From: Hetaerina americana
Lineage: Eukaryota; Arthropoda; Insecta; Odonata; Calopterygidae
Direction of reading: 5' to 3'
NCBI GenBank assembly: GCA_022747635.1
Contig: JAKTNV010000010.1
Coordinates: 41,192,237-41,256,236, forward strand
DNA: 64,000 bases
The translations under genes and the position numbers were made by a program. Positions 50,610 to 63,604 of the stretch are shown here, in pieces. A model generated the notes under the pieces. That model saw only the letters and a list, made by a program, of their open reading frames with translations. It made no database searches and was not told the DNA's origin. Within the stretch, counting starts at the first letter, position 1. Each line of letters opens with the position of its first letter.

Positions 50610-50730
50610 TTGAGGGTCCAATCGGTAATTTAATAGGCTACTAACCGGAGGTTGTGGGTTCGATTCTGAGTTAAAGTCTGGGTACTCCTGGCTTCACCAA
50701 GGCTGTAAGATTTATCAGTATTAGAGCTTT
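50610..50730 (+). repeat. tRNA-derived SINE-like copy
   Basis: GGTTCGATTCT at 50657-50667 is a near-perfect pol III box B. A weak box A-like sequence lies upstream at about 50616-50630. Downstream, CTGGGTACTCCTGGCTTCACC (from about 50679) aligns with CTGGGCACCTGCGGCTTCACC in the copy at 8.2 kb. No cloverleaf closes, so I read it as SINE rather than tRNA. Confidence 0.6.
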
Positions 50731-50739
50731 CTGAGGGCA

Positions 50740-53550
50740 CAACAAACTGACTCCTTTGCCCAGTTTTTTTAATATACACGTCGTAGAGCCTATTAAATTT
50801 TGTATTATCTCAAATTTTATCATTGAAAAAACGTTTACGATAAACCCGCGGTTTTTATCCCTTTAGCAAGGTATTCCAAGATTGCGTAATAAAAACAATA
50901 CCAGTAATAATTCTAAAAATTTAAACTTTCTCTAAAATTGAAAAGAAATGCCCAGAAGTTCAGCGTCTTCGAAAGTCCAGTGATCATGAAAACCACCATA
51001 ATATGAAAATTGATATGATTCGTTAATATTTTAGAAAGACATGCAATAATGCATGAATTGTGTTCGGAATAAAAATGATTAATGCCTGCATAAACCACCA
51101 ATCGAATGAAATTGGCACTCTTTGTGCATGTACAATTAAAAGCAGGGAGCCTACTCTTCGCTACTTCTTTGGTTAATTGCTCCACCTCACAAATAAGATA
51201 CTATATTAATTGGTTACTGCATGTTCTAGCACATCCAATTTTTGTATTTTCCTACATAAGTTTAGCGGCTTGCCCTAGGTGATTTGTATTTTTTCATTTC
51301 ATTTATATTTAAAAAATTTCGAGCAATAATTCTTTCATTATTCATATGGGTTAATTCATCGTAAATTGGTAAGATTCTGCCTTCTCACTATAAATGTATA
51401 CACTTTAGAACGTTTCACTCGTTTGCATATGTCCGAAATTGTTAAAATATGTTTGAGATGATATTCTAGAGAATATAAAATAGCCATTATCGTAAAACCT
51501 TGAAATCGATTATTTCAAGACTACTTATTTCATAAAATCAACTTTCCTTAAATCATCTCAGGGGCTTCATTTATCAGGTTTCATTTTAAAAGTTTGGAAA
51601 TATGTTTGTTGCCACAATAGCTCCATAGGGCCTCAATTGTACATAGCTTTCAAGGCTAATTCCTCTCTGACATCAGCTGTGATTGTAACCTTCATATAGT
51701 TTCCTCTAACAAATAGCAAACACTGACCTATCATTTAGAATTATCAGCACCCTTTTCTAATGAAGCTACGCACAGTTATTTTGGATATCGCTTTAATGGT
51801 ATGGGGAATCTGAACACATGCTAGCCGTTGTGTTCGGTGAGCAACCTTCTCGTAGGCAACGCCCAGGTCCTCTTATAGACTTTTTGTATGTATTCCATGG
51901 TTGAATCGGCGGCATACAACTGCACATCGGAAAACCTCCCGGATTCACCAATCTCTGATCAGAATCAGAAGTCTAATCCTCCATTTTTTAGGTGGCACCT
52001 GCCCCAATCCAATATCTTACTCATGGTTTTCGAACATTTTGGGGGCTTAATATGAGTTATAAGTACTTCGATAGTGTTTTGTAATTCGTCTTCTGACTTC
52101 CTTTCCATCCAACCGTCCGCCAATCTCTACCAACTCAAAGCACTCTCGAAGTCAAAGAGAGATGTGGCACTAATAAGATAAGACAAGTAGTCACCATTAG
52201 TTGAGCCGCCTCCCATCCGTGCCTGTCCTATGTCGGCTTAGTGCCTATCCGAAATGCCAAAAGTTGTTACTAAAACTCGTTACCGTTGTAGAGGAGGAGA
52301 AACCTTGTGGAACCTTATGCGTTCTTAACTGTTAAAAGCTGAGGCTGTAGCAAAAAGCTTTTGTGACTTAATTTCACCACTATTAACTCTGTAAAGGACC
52401 CAATAGTACTTGTACATTCCATGCCAGTGTATAGCTAATGAGAGAGTTCGCAGTATCAAGAGATAGGTATCTGTTTTTTAATCTTAAAGAATATTTTTGA
52501 TTTTAGCAGAAATGAACGAATAATGTAACACCTATTATCGCGGTAAAGACGTTGAACAATAGAAGGTAAATAAAATTTCACCATTTATGCTATTCAACAT
52601 AATTTGAATTTGATGAAATTTGTGAATTCTTTATTTACATTCTCATTTTTTACGAGTCTTTCCGTTTACAATCTTAGATTACTATATTGGTATTTTAATT
52701 TTTTGAAAAATTATGACAAACTGTATTTAATTAATGAACCCAAGGGTTTTGACCAGCAGTGCGCAATATATGGTTCTAGCATGTTATCCTGTTCTAAAGA
52801 CAATCGATGATGATCTTTGTAAGTGTCTTCTTAGTGAGAAATGTAGTCTGATTTAATTTAATTATTTCATACGTTACCTCAATGATCATTTTAAATAAGT
52901 ATAAACTTGAGGATTACTTTTCCCTTTTCGTTTAAGATCTGTATACAATCTTTGTTAGTTCACCGGTACATTTTTCTACATCTTCTACAGGTGTGAATAC
53001 CGTGCGTGACCTATGCTCGGAGCATTCAGCTGAACATTCATTGAACTGGTCGCTTTCACGATATAGATTCTCTAAAAAACTTCATGGAAATATTAATGAA
53101 TTCAATAGTTAAAAAGTGTATATATTGTTTTACCTTACAAAAAAGAAAAAAACATTAAATATTTAAAGTAATTAGTTGCAGATTTTAATCGATTTGCAGT
53201 TAGCATTTATCAATTTCTGTTTTACCGTGAAAAATATTTCTACGATTGCAACTGAAAAATTAGGGAGCAAAGGCCATTTGAAGTAAATCAACATGGCTAT
53301 AAAAATTTCGTTAAAAAGTAGTTTCTTTATTTTTGTACCTATGATGCTTATTATAGATAATGCTATTGAAATGACCTTCAGAAATATTTCAAGCAATATG
53401 TTGGAGAAGTCTTTGACCCCTTTGGTTCCTGCGCACGCTTAGCCAGAGTTCATAGGTTTTAAGGTTAAACTGGAAGCTTTCCTTAATTCATTGCATTCCA
53501 GAACAGAATTTTCCTGAGCTAAATTTTCCAATAAGTTAAAGGAATTTAAT
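50740..53550. other. non-coding, no firm feature
   Basis: AT-rich. On the minus strand, 51980-52180 gives a broken frame (with DELQNTIEVLITHIKPPKCS) faintly like a reverse-transcriptase segment, too weak to call. Confidence 0.45.
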
Positions 53551-53559
53551 CCTCTCTTT

Positions 53560-53880
53560 TTTTAGTCGTTTCTCTACCCTTTGTTAACCCTTTCTTCACA
53601 CACACTGGACTTTTCCTCCTTTCCTCAAATATTTTCCATATATTGCTCTTCTCTATCCTCTGCACACATATACAACCCTTCCTCATCTCTTTCCCTTTAT
53701 CCCCCTCAAATCTTTTACCACTTTCTATTTCCAATAACACCTTCCTTCATTTCCTTTCCCTGCGGCCTTAGTTTCACATCGATTGGAGTCCAACCATGGT
53801 GGCCATCCGACACCATTTCCTCTTTCATCCCTCTCATTTCCTCAAAATCCTGCCGAGGTGCAAACGTATTTTGTGTGTGC
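53560..53880. other. CT-rich island
   Basis: Pyrimidine-rich plus strand over about 320 bp. The overlapping open frames on both strands come from the skew. Confidence 0.6.
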
Positions 53881-53889
53881 GAAGAAACT

Positions 53890-56800
53890 ATCTCCGCTTG
53901 AGCATTTAGATATGGTGATAGATGAAGTTTAAGTAAAATGAATGCTCGAAAGATATAACGCGAGGCTTATGTGGATGCGGATTGATGCCAATGCTTGATC
54001 TTGATCATCTAGGACTACTTGCGATATTTGTGTTGGGGAGGTAGTGGTGGTTATTCGTTTTTTAAGACGTTCTGAACGGTTGAGGTTACCTGCATAGTTT
54101 TTACGTTTAGCTTCGTAAAATTCAACTCGGGTAGTAGGTGATCGATAACAAAGTAGGCATTCCAAATCCAAATCGTTTGAGATATCTCCTTCCTCGCTTT
54201 ATTGGCTAGTGGTACGATCCAATCAATGTAACTCTGTTTAACGAGTTAACTGGTTTAAATGTACCGATTACTCATGGGTTCTTCCTCCTTTGTGCTCTCT
54301 TCCTTCCCCTTCTCCCCAAATGTTTCCTCTTTCCTCAAAAATCATCGTCTGTATATTGCCTTCCTGGTTCCATCTGCTCTTTCAATCTGATTAAATCGTT
54401 CCACGCCTTACCATCCATGCCTCAGGGTTTCCTCACGCCCAGTTCCTTATAATATAAACACTAAGCATCTCGTTTTCTTGCCAATATTTGTAAGTTTCCA
54501 AGCTTTTGGTTGGAATTTTACACCATAGTGTTTCTGAAAATTCAATTCGGATATTGTTTACCATTCCAGCCTTATCTTACATGAGCGGAACCCGCAACAT
54601 TAACTTGAGTGGGAAGATGGTTGATTTTCTCCGATGTGTATTCTATCGGTGCATCAGGAGCTCACGTCATAAAGTTGAGTGCAATTAAAGTTATGACGAC
54701 TCTGAACAACTTTTGCCAAATTTGGAACTATCATTCTTTAATTTTGACCTGAATTCATTGTAATTTTGACTGGGTATCTTCATAGATTTCAAATATCAAC
54801 CTTTCACACAGACTGGTTTCGTCGTAAGTTTGGAGCTATGTGCATCATCCAGCCGTTTTCCACCGGCGAGAAACCTTCGCCAGTCGTACTAAAAAAATCT
54901 GGTACGAATGCTACCTCCAACTTGTGTCGGAATCCTAAATATTCTGGGATAAACGGAATTGATTTCACAAAGAGCTGCCCTCTTACCCAATCACTTACTC
55001 ATAATTTGTGTGGAGGAAACCTTAAAAGTTGTGGAGAGCTAAATCCAGTGGTGGATGACGAACGGCAGGGAAAAAGGAAAGGGAAATGAGGATGTGCGTG
55101 GGACGGAAGAACCTGAGTACAGGAGAAGAAGAAATGGTAGTTCCTCTTTTTTAATTTCCGGGACTCTGAACGAAACGAGTGTGCTTTTTCACGAGAGAGA
55201 GATAGAGAGAAAGAGAAAGCTCCTTCTCATAAAAAAAGGAGTGTTCTCCAACTTCCGCGGGAAGCAACGTGAATAAAGCGGGATATCCCCGCGTGAGCAG
55301 GAATTTCGTCCACAGGAACTCCCATTGGACGAATAGGCTCGTAATAACAACGTTAACTGAGATGAATTAATGAGTTTTCGCGAAGCGGGAGGAGTTATGT
55401 AGTATTCGGACTTTGGTGGTCTCCCTGATTCCATAACTGAAGAAGGGAAACAAAGGGATGAGCCATATGGTCCGAGGGAAAGATATTAAAACGGGTTCGG
55501 GACTTAAGGGACGGGTATCTTTTTGAGTTCATCTAACCGTTCCTAAGTAAAACTTCTTGAAGGAGAGATTTCCTAAAGGTTAAAGAGTACACTATCATGC
55601 GAATATATTTTTCGCATGTCTGGAGGATAAGATTGGATTTCGAAATCAGCCATTCTTTACAGGCCTTCATGGTGTGAACGGAAAACAATCGAAGTCATTA
55701 TTTCCGTTCACCAGATTGATTGACTTTTAGTTTTCTCATACTTCCCTGAGTTGATGTTTATATATTTAGCGATTTAATTTCCCAAAACTCTTTATTACTT
55801 AATACACACTTAAGAGTCACAGTAACTAAGCACTACAGGAAATCTACAAAGCACAGCCAGAAGGTTTTTCGGTAGTAATTAAATTAATGCATCCAGTTCA
55901 TTTTACGCTTTACAACAAATGTGTTAAAAATATAATATAAAGCATAAGATATTTTATTAAATAGATGTATTAATGACAGAAGTAAAATTCATTAGATTGT
56001 TTTTTCATTATTATAAAGGTGGAATAATTGGACAACATGATTTTGGAACAACAGTCTTTTCATGGCATTTACAGATTCTTGGTGATAAAATTAATTTTGT
56101 GTATACTAAGCTCCATTTTTCAATAATAGTTTGGTAGCCATAGTAGACTACACTAACAATTTTATTTCATTTAAATGGAAAAATTATCAGTAGATATGTA
56201 GTTTTTCTTTCAGTGAGTTTAAATTGATAAGTGAAGATACATAAATATAACAGAATACTCTCACCACAGCATCTTGTGGGCACTATGTCAGCAATAATGA
56301 TTAAATGACAAGTTCTGTGTAAGTTGTAATACCTCTAATTGCAATTGTCTGATAACCCTATGAGAGGATTGGTAGATTCCGTGTGTTCTATTAATTACCA
56401 ATGACCGGGGAGAACATTGTAATTGTACAATACGTATAGCTAGGCATATTATTAATTGTAGACCTTTCGATATAAATATCCGTAAATAATTTCTTGCTTT
56501 AACAATGGATTTATTCACTCGTAATGTAAATAAAAATATGTATTTAATTAGTGAACTGTAATACATCAATCCCATTTTCATCGGTGCGGAATATGCGTCT
56601 CTCTGTGAAAATCAGAACGAATTTGCTCCACTTAAAATAGGTCATGAGGGTAAAAAAAAAGAAAGTTTGCACTCCCAATTAAAGATTTAATATTTCACGG
56701 CCATAGTTTCGATGCTGCGCATCATCATCAGGCCATTGTCATCCGATTTCATGAAATTTTTAAAAAAGGGTAGTTGAAATCATAATGGTACTTGGCCATA

Positions 56801-57030
56801 TCGAACAAAAATATTCGATAGCTTTAAGCTAAAGTTTGATGCTGAACCACAACCATTGGCTCTTTAACTGGTATTACATGAAGTGATTCATGATTGGCTT
56901 CCAAGTTATTCAGAATTATAATGCGCACCTATTCGTGCGACTACCATTCTTTAGTCAAAGGCCAATATTCATGCAGTTTTGAGCAAACATTTTTGGTTAA
57001 AATTCATCGTATGTAGTTTAGAATATTTAA
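53890..57030. other. non-coding, GA-rich patch at 55030-55280
   Basis: The GA-rich patch has AGAGAGAGATAGAGAGAAAG near 55194. I found nothing recognisable elsewhere. Confidence 0.5.
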
Positions 57031-57039
57031 TAGTATGTG

Positions 57040-57560
57040 CATATTTATTTTTTTCCTCACGCATCGATATCCCATTTCACCCCCTTTCATTCCCTCGACC
57101 TTTCGACATCTGGGATTGGTACATCCGGCGGAAGTTGCCTCATTGTTTTTGACGCAATCTTTTTGTTCAGGCTGTATCCGCGAATTCGTTCATGGGTATT
57201 CTCGAGTCTCTCTTTCTCTCTCTCCCTTACCCTCTAAACCGTGTCCCTTGTTATGTGTGCGATCGGGACCCTCACTTCCCTCTCCTCCTCTGCTGTCTCC
57301 ATACGTTTCATAAAATCCCATTCCCCCTGTCCGGACCAACCCCATTAAGACCTCACCTCTCCCCTCCCGTCGGTCCACTCGATTTCACTTCGTTTCCCTG
57401 GGTCGTAATTCTTTCCAACCTCTTTCCCTTTCTTTTCCACATCTTGCCCCCTTCCCCGTTTTCCCCTCGCAAACCCCTCGTACCCCTTGCGTCCTTCGCT
57501 TCTTTCCCTTCTCCACCTCTCTTCCACTCCCAAACCCCTCGCCAACCCCCACCCCCGTCA
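57040..57560. other. CT-rich island
   Basis: More than 500 bp of strongly pyrimidine-rich plus strand. The 154-codon frame at 57192-57656 and the 118-codon minus frame overlapping it both follow the skew and carry no motif. Confidence 0.6.
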
Positions 57561-57569
57561 TACCCGGGC

Positions 57570-60500
57570 GGCCGGCTGTGGAATGTTTTTCCCTTCAAAC
57601 GGCTTAATTCCGCACGTCGTTGTCGACGCTTATTTCGTTTATTGGGTGCGCTGTAGGCATGTAAATGAGAGGTTGAACTAACGGAATTGTGAAAACGGCC
57701 ATTGGGCATGTGTACATGAGTGAGTTGGCCACGGGGAAAGTTTCATTTGGAGCGGAAAGGTGGAGAGGAGAGAGAAAGAGAGCCATGGGACTTTGGATTG
57801 ACGCGTTGATATGAGCATTACCGCCAAGGCTTCCAAATTCCTCGAGGTTTCGCACATTTGAAAAAATACCTTTGCCTTTCTTAGAATAAGGTGAATTGAT
57901 AGCTGCGCACAAATTGAGAACCCTCTGGAATGTACGCCAAACTGCCAATTTATGTTTCTCATATCGATTATCGCGATTGATATTTCGTTTCTAAAAAAAT
58001 AGATTACAGGTCCGAACTCAACCTTAGTAACCAAATGGTTATTGTTGATGGAAACAGGGCAGGTTCATCCTCGTACGGATCCCTGCGACATGTGATATTC
58101 ATACTTTCAGGGCAGGGGTGGGGGATTTCATTTCCCCTAGCCACCTGCGGTTTCCGTTGAAGGCTGCAGAATATCACGCCGCTATGTTTTTTGTGTTGGG
58201 GGTCTTGAGATCTCTAGTAGATTTAAACCAGAAAGTATTTCACCAGGAGCCAAATTCACCAACCGTGAGTCTATCACTTTCCTTTTTTCCTGATAAATCT
58301 ATGAAATCAATGAAATATATTTCTTAGCTGGATGTACTAATAAACTTGTTGTATCATTTCCTGTGCCCACTGACAAATATAATGGGTGTTTCATGTTATA
58401 AAACTAGCGATTGTACAGCATTTGGGGTTTAGAATATTGCCGGTAGCACGCACATTTTCAATGGGCAATCAAAGGAGAAGGAATGGCAGAAAGTAGTAAC
58501 ACAGTGTTTGTTGATCATTGCTAATGAAACGTAAGCTTCTCATTGTTGGTAAAGTAGAAAAGTGGTACGTTGCTACTCTACCAAACACATGTACGCGTTA
58601 CTTAAAAAGATGGTAGGTAATACATGTCAGCGCGAATAACAGATCATGTCTCTTTGATCTCAAGTGGCATGGCCATCCATTAAGCAAACCTATCCGTATT
58701 TTAGTTCAGGGTCATAAGAAATATGAGTATTGTAGTTTATATTAAAATGTGAACGTGTTTTAAGGTTTTACTCATCTATGTTTCTAATTATCTTAGAAGA
58801 ACCGTATAGTTTCCGTCTTAACTTTGTAGAAATTTCCATATTGGAGTGAAATGGTAATAAACAAACACTTCATTCCATCTTCTTAGAAAAATAGCTGTAA
58901 CACGCCCATCATGATTAAACCTTTTGTATCTAGATGATGTAAAACCTTCCATTATGTTTTACATTGTTCACCTTACTTCATAAGGTATAAGATTAAAAAT
59001 ATCTGGTCAATACTAACTCTACAACCACCCTATCGGATGAATGCATGATATATATCTTCCCAGAAATTTAATTGGATTGAATCTATATCTTTAAGTACAT
59101 GATAACTGATATAGAATGTATCGCTACGCATATATATTTTGTACGGCCAAAACAAGGTATTTTAATCGATGACTAGGCGTAGTATAAAAGATAATAGTGT
59201 GAAAACTATTTAAAATATAAATAACAGGCAGAATCCCTCAAGCAGAGAATATCTCCAGGTTGTGTCGCTTACGTTTAATTGTTTACCTGTCTCTGTTTCC
59301 ATGGCGTGTCATACCCATGACATCTCCATCATTCATTCTCTGCGGGAGGAACTTCGACTCTAAAATATTTTTTTACTATTCACAAAAAGTAAAAAAACGG
59401 TAATGAAACGCAACGTATTCTAAAAGCACGTTCCCTTTGGGCAAAATACCGTTGGCAGTCCTTTTTTAGCTCAAAATTTCAAAAATGTATAGGCATAGAA
59501 TAAACAATGCAAATTTAACGAAAATAAATATGTGGTACGCATGGTGGAAAAGGCGCAAAAGGTGTCCAGAGGGAAAAGAGCGTTGCTGCCAACTTGTCGG
59601 TACCGCTCAAATTGATGAAGGAATTTTGGCTGATGGACATCGTTATAGGAAAAGTGGGCGAGAGATAAAGTGAGGAAAATTCCCAAGTTTGATATCAAAA
59701 GTTAGCGCAAGTCGTTATGGTTAAGGATTGAGCTAGCGTGCTAGGAATTAAAGCGATGGTTCATCACTATTTTAATACCTGACTGGCGATATAAAGTATT
59801 TAATTATAATATATATCCTACATCTGCTCTGGACGTGGAGTATGGGATTTAATGGTGGTCAAATCAACGACTGTTATTGGGTCTAACCGACTTCTACGAT
59901 CACTTAAAACTCAAAGATTGCGTCTAAATCTATAGCATGCACTGACAGCCAAGACCTGGACGTTTTACAGAGTTTTTACGGAGGCAGACCAGGACGTGTA
60001 TGGGTGAGATTCGCTTTTATCTTTATTTTAGGTATGTCAGTCTTTATTATTTATATCATTTTTATTCGTCAGTAATCAGGCAAACCTATTAATTAAATAC
60101 CTATAATGAATATATATTTATTAAAACGAAAATTGTGAGTTGTTAACGCCCAGGCAGGATTTTGTACACTCCTAATTGTGATTTTAGGAAAATGTCTAAG
60201 AAAATATTAGCTATTTCTGCGTATCCTTTTTTTATTTCCAGTTAGTCTATTTTTTATAAACGCAACCTAGCCTGTACTAGATTTTTTTATTTTTGTAATT
60301 GTTCGAAGTCAATTTCATTTACTTTTTCTTAAGTTTCTTTAATATAGTTTTTCCCCGTACTGCTCTTATAGATCCTGGATGGACTCCAACGTTGGTGTTC
60401 ATTTTAAGTGACACCAAAGTTTGCATCAGTTTAAACGTCTTTTGATATCAATGGAATAACATTTCTAAAATATGTCTCATTCGGTTCATGCTTTTTATTA

Positions 60501-62580
60501 CAGGTAACTAAATAATAGAGAAGGTACGAGAAAACAGGGAAAAGTCACCATTTTATCGACATAGCACCCTGCTTCAAGTCGTCATATGTGAATAGTGTAC
60601 TAAAATTGATGCTGGATTTTTTGTATTTAAAATTGGTGTTTATTTCTTGCAATCAAAACTCGACTAATATTTTAGGTATACTAAAAATTTAATAGCCATC
60701 ATGCGACATCACCATTCATAGTGACTCTCCCATTGGTATTTTAGAGTTTAAGTCGTCCTTTCCATGTCACCAGACGATGTGGTGACGAGTGAGTAGACAG
60801 TTAATCTGCCAACCGAAGAGAACCGAGCTCATAATTTGAGTAATACCTTCAGATAAACCCAGCTAAAATTCCAAGATTTGTGATTTGATGGTCAAAAGAA
60901 AGAGATCTCTGGGCTCTACATGCGGGAAGATCATACCATGAGAACCTACTTTACAATGTTTTCTATTTTAGATATCGAAATTACCCTTCATATTGTTACT
61001 GCTTTTAATCTATCACCAAAGGTCATCTTTCGAGAGAAACATTTTGACATCTTTTCCGATATGTGCCAATCCTTTCTCAATGGAGATTCCGGTAAGTAAT
61101 GTAGATAAATTAGTTTAACGAACAACGAGCGGAAAAAAGAATAAATGGCACTAGAAATGACTTCATGATATGATAAATGTAGTTTTAAAAAATTAGACAA
61201 AAACATACGATGTGAATTCTTTTCTTAGAAGTATTTGTCATCAACACTAATGGTTATAGATCCAGGGTTAGACTAAAGTTAATTGCTCACTTTCTTTAGA
61301 GTTAGCTATTTATTACTTTCAATTTTTTTGCTTTCTTAAAATCTGAAAATAAAGTGAATAAAGTCAACTGACCTATTCTTTGACTTGATACAATTTTGAA
61401 GATGTATTAGCAAAAGTGAACGAAAGCCCTACGGAGAATGATCTCAGGTGAGATAAATGAAAAAAATACTGGTAGGTGGAAAAGCAAAGAAATGTGAAAG
61501 CATGGTGTTTCCTACTTCGTTCCCATAGGTGTAGCTCCAACACCAACCTCCGCTGAACTGGGAGTCATTATTTATAGCCGACTCCTTCTTTTATCGTATT
61601 TATTAATCGGTATCAATTGTTCATAGAATTGATGTTTTTAGATGAATCATTTGAACAGTCTGTTTTTCATGTCATTCCTTCATGAGTTGTGATTACATCA
61701 CTCAAATGATTCCTAGTACTCTTCCTACATTTCCAGGATTCCTCCTGCCATCCCTCCCATCTCTTTTGTTTCATAATTCTTTTTGACCTAATCCAAATCT
61801 TCGCGGAACTCCACAGCACTTCCCTTCCGAGGGATAAACTATGATAAAAACTTTCTACACAGAGGAAGTTGTCACAAAGTTATTTTATTTTTACAGACTT
61901 TGAAATTGAATTGTTTTCATTGTCACTTGACGTGATTAGTACTATCGGAATATAATTTTAATTAATACTCTACAATTACTTTCATCCAAGAATTTAAAAA
62001 TCGGACTTTAATTATTTGAAACAGTTTTCCAACCAACGCAACCCATCAATCTGGATCCTTTAACAATTGAATATTTAAACAAAATAACCATTATCCATAT
62101 ATAAAATTGTATTTACGGATACAAAGGTCAACAGTAATTACGTGGTGAAGCTAAATTAATTTATAACTCCACCAAAATGCTTAGCATATAATTTTCCGAC
62201 AAATATCAAATTCCTCAACAATTAGCGAGCTCTAATAGGTTTAGAGTAATGATAGGAAATTGTCGTTTCTATTGATCAAAGGTCACAAGCAACAGTATTT
62301 GGTTTAGTTCCCAGAAAATTGATGCTCTGACAAAAATATTTACAACCGTTATTTTTCACTGTCATCGATATGTTTGCTGGGGATGTTTGTTAGATTAATA
62401 AAACTCCTTGCAAATTTTCCAGAAAATCTTATACCCATTTATCCACAAAACCTCAACATTTATTAGAAGTTCTTTTGGCCATCGCCTGGATTTTATTTAG
62501 TCATCCACGAATAAGAATTCAAACAATATTAGTATTAACATTTCTGATATTTCTATAGAGACCCTTATTTATATTTTTTA
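57570..62580. other. non-coding, possible weak SINE trace at 58100-58190
   Basis: CCACCTGCGGTTTCC at about 58141-58155 followed by AAGGCTGCAGAAT recalls the SINE-like copies at 8.2 and 50.6 kb, but no box A or B is convincing. The rest is AT-rich and unremarkable. Confidence 0.4.
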
Positions 62581-62757
62581 ACGTTTTTATTTCGCCATGC
62601 CATATTATTCCCTACTTTATGTTTTCTTCCCAACTTAGGAGTAGAGGATCCAGATCCTCCTGTATTTCCCCTCTCGACTACTTGCCCCAAGTATTTCTAA
62701 AAATACTTCTCATTATTCCGCCTCCTCACTCATCCCCAGCTACTTTATAATACTCAC

Positions 62758-62951
62758 TCCTGCTCAGCCTTGTGGTCATCCTCATACCTAGAGGCCACGT
62801 CCACGTACATCGGAGGAGAGACATAAAGTGAGAGCTTCTTCCAAGACGCGTAGGTTTCGAGTGTCTCTCGAAAGCCTTTGTCGAAAACACCCCCGGGTCT
62901 GAGACCCGTAGGCATCCTCCTTCCTCCTGGATGGTCTTCCAGGGAAATAGG
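62758..62951 (-). CDS. possible internal coding exon, unknown product
   Basis: On the minus strand, a pyrimidine-rich CACTCCCCTCTGCTCCAAG acceptor-like site (AG at 62952-62953) is followed by 194 nt ending GAGCAGGA|GTGAGTA, whose intron side matches the donor consensus at +1 to +6. The open frame contains GFRETLETYASWKKLSLYVS and PPMYVDVASRYEDDHKAEQ with many G or C third positions. If not spliced it stops at a TGA at 62754, and an AATAAA lies near 62587. A second frame is also open over most of the length, so the reading frame is not certain. No domain is recognised. Confidence 0.28.
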
Positions 62952-63019
62952 CTTGGAGCAGAGGGGAGTGGATCCTCGCCTCATCCAACCCACGCCGATA
63001 CGTGAAGGAAGGTTCGGAG

Positions 63020-63600
63020 ACGGATCGAGGGAGAGCGTCTGCCCGTACGTGTGTGTGTGTGAGGGAGAGGAAAGTTGAGAGGAGGGACGCAAAGGAGGAA
63101 AGAAAGAGAGGGATTCCCAGAGTTCTCGCTGACGCATGTGAATCTTCCGCCGCGTGGAAGACCAGAACTCTCTCCCTCTCTCTCTTTCTCCCTCACACAC
63201 ACACACTCTCTCCATCTCGCTTCCCTCCTCCTTCCCACTCTCTCCCCTCATCCTTCTTTCCCTCTTGTGCTCCCTCTCTCAAAGAGGGATAGAGACAGAG
63301 CGGGAGCCGAGCCACTTCTCCCTTCCTTCCTCTTTGGCTCGGATTCAAGAGTAGAAAGGGAGGAGAGAGAAAAAGTGCTAGAGCCATGGCAGAAGGGGGA
63401 AAAAATTATAAAAATTGTAGCGGATTTTATTTTTGCGTGACATGAGAAATGGAAAACGGGGCGAAAGGAGGGACGTTGGATAGAGGGAGGAGGAAGAGCT
63501 TTTTTTTCATTTATTTCATAAGGGTTTTAAAGTGAGAAATATGAAGGGGAGAGCGGAAGATAAAGGAAAAAGGGGTGCAAGTGGAGTGAAGACGTCAGCT
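63020..63600. other. GA/CT-rich low-complexity island
   Basis: Alternating blocks: GT and GA-rich (63045-63120), CT-rich (63165-63280), GA-rich (63285-63590). Long frames on both strands overlap here and reflect base skew. Confidence 0.65.
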
Positions 63601-63604
63601 CCAG

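Noticed and set aside
56700..56760. GTTTCGATGCTGCGCATCATC motif resembling the core of the 43.9-kb inverted repeat
   Set aside because: Shared bases are too few and no inverted partner is nearby.
57192..57656. 154-codon plus-strand frame
   Set aside because: It is produced by the CT-rich island. Minus-strand frames of similar length overlap it.
62754..63251. Whole 165-codon minus-strand frame as one gene
   Set aside because: Its first half is low-complexity GA/CT and CA repeats. Only the last part, with splice-like edges, is kept as a candidate exon.
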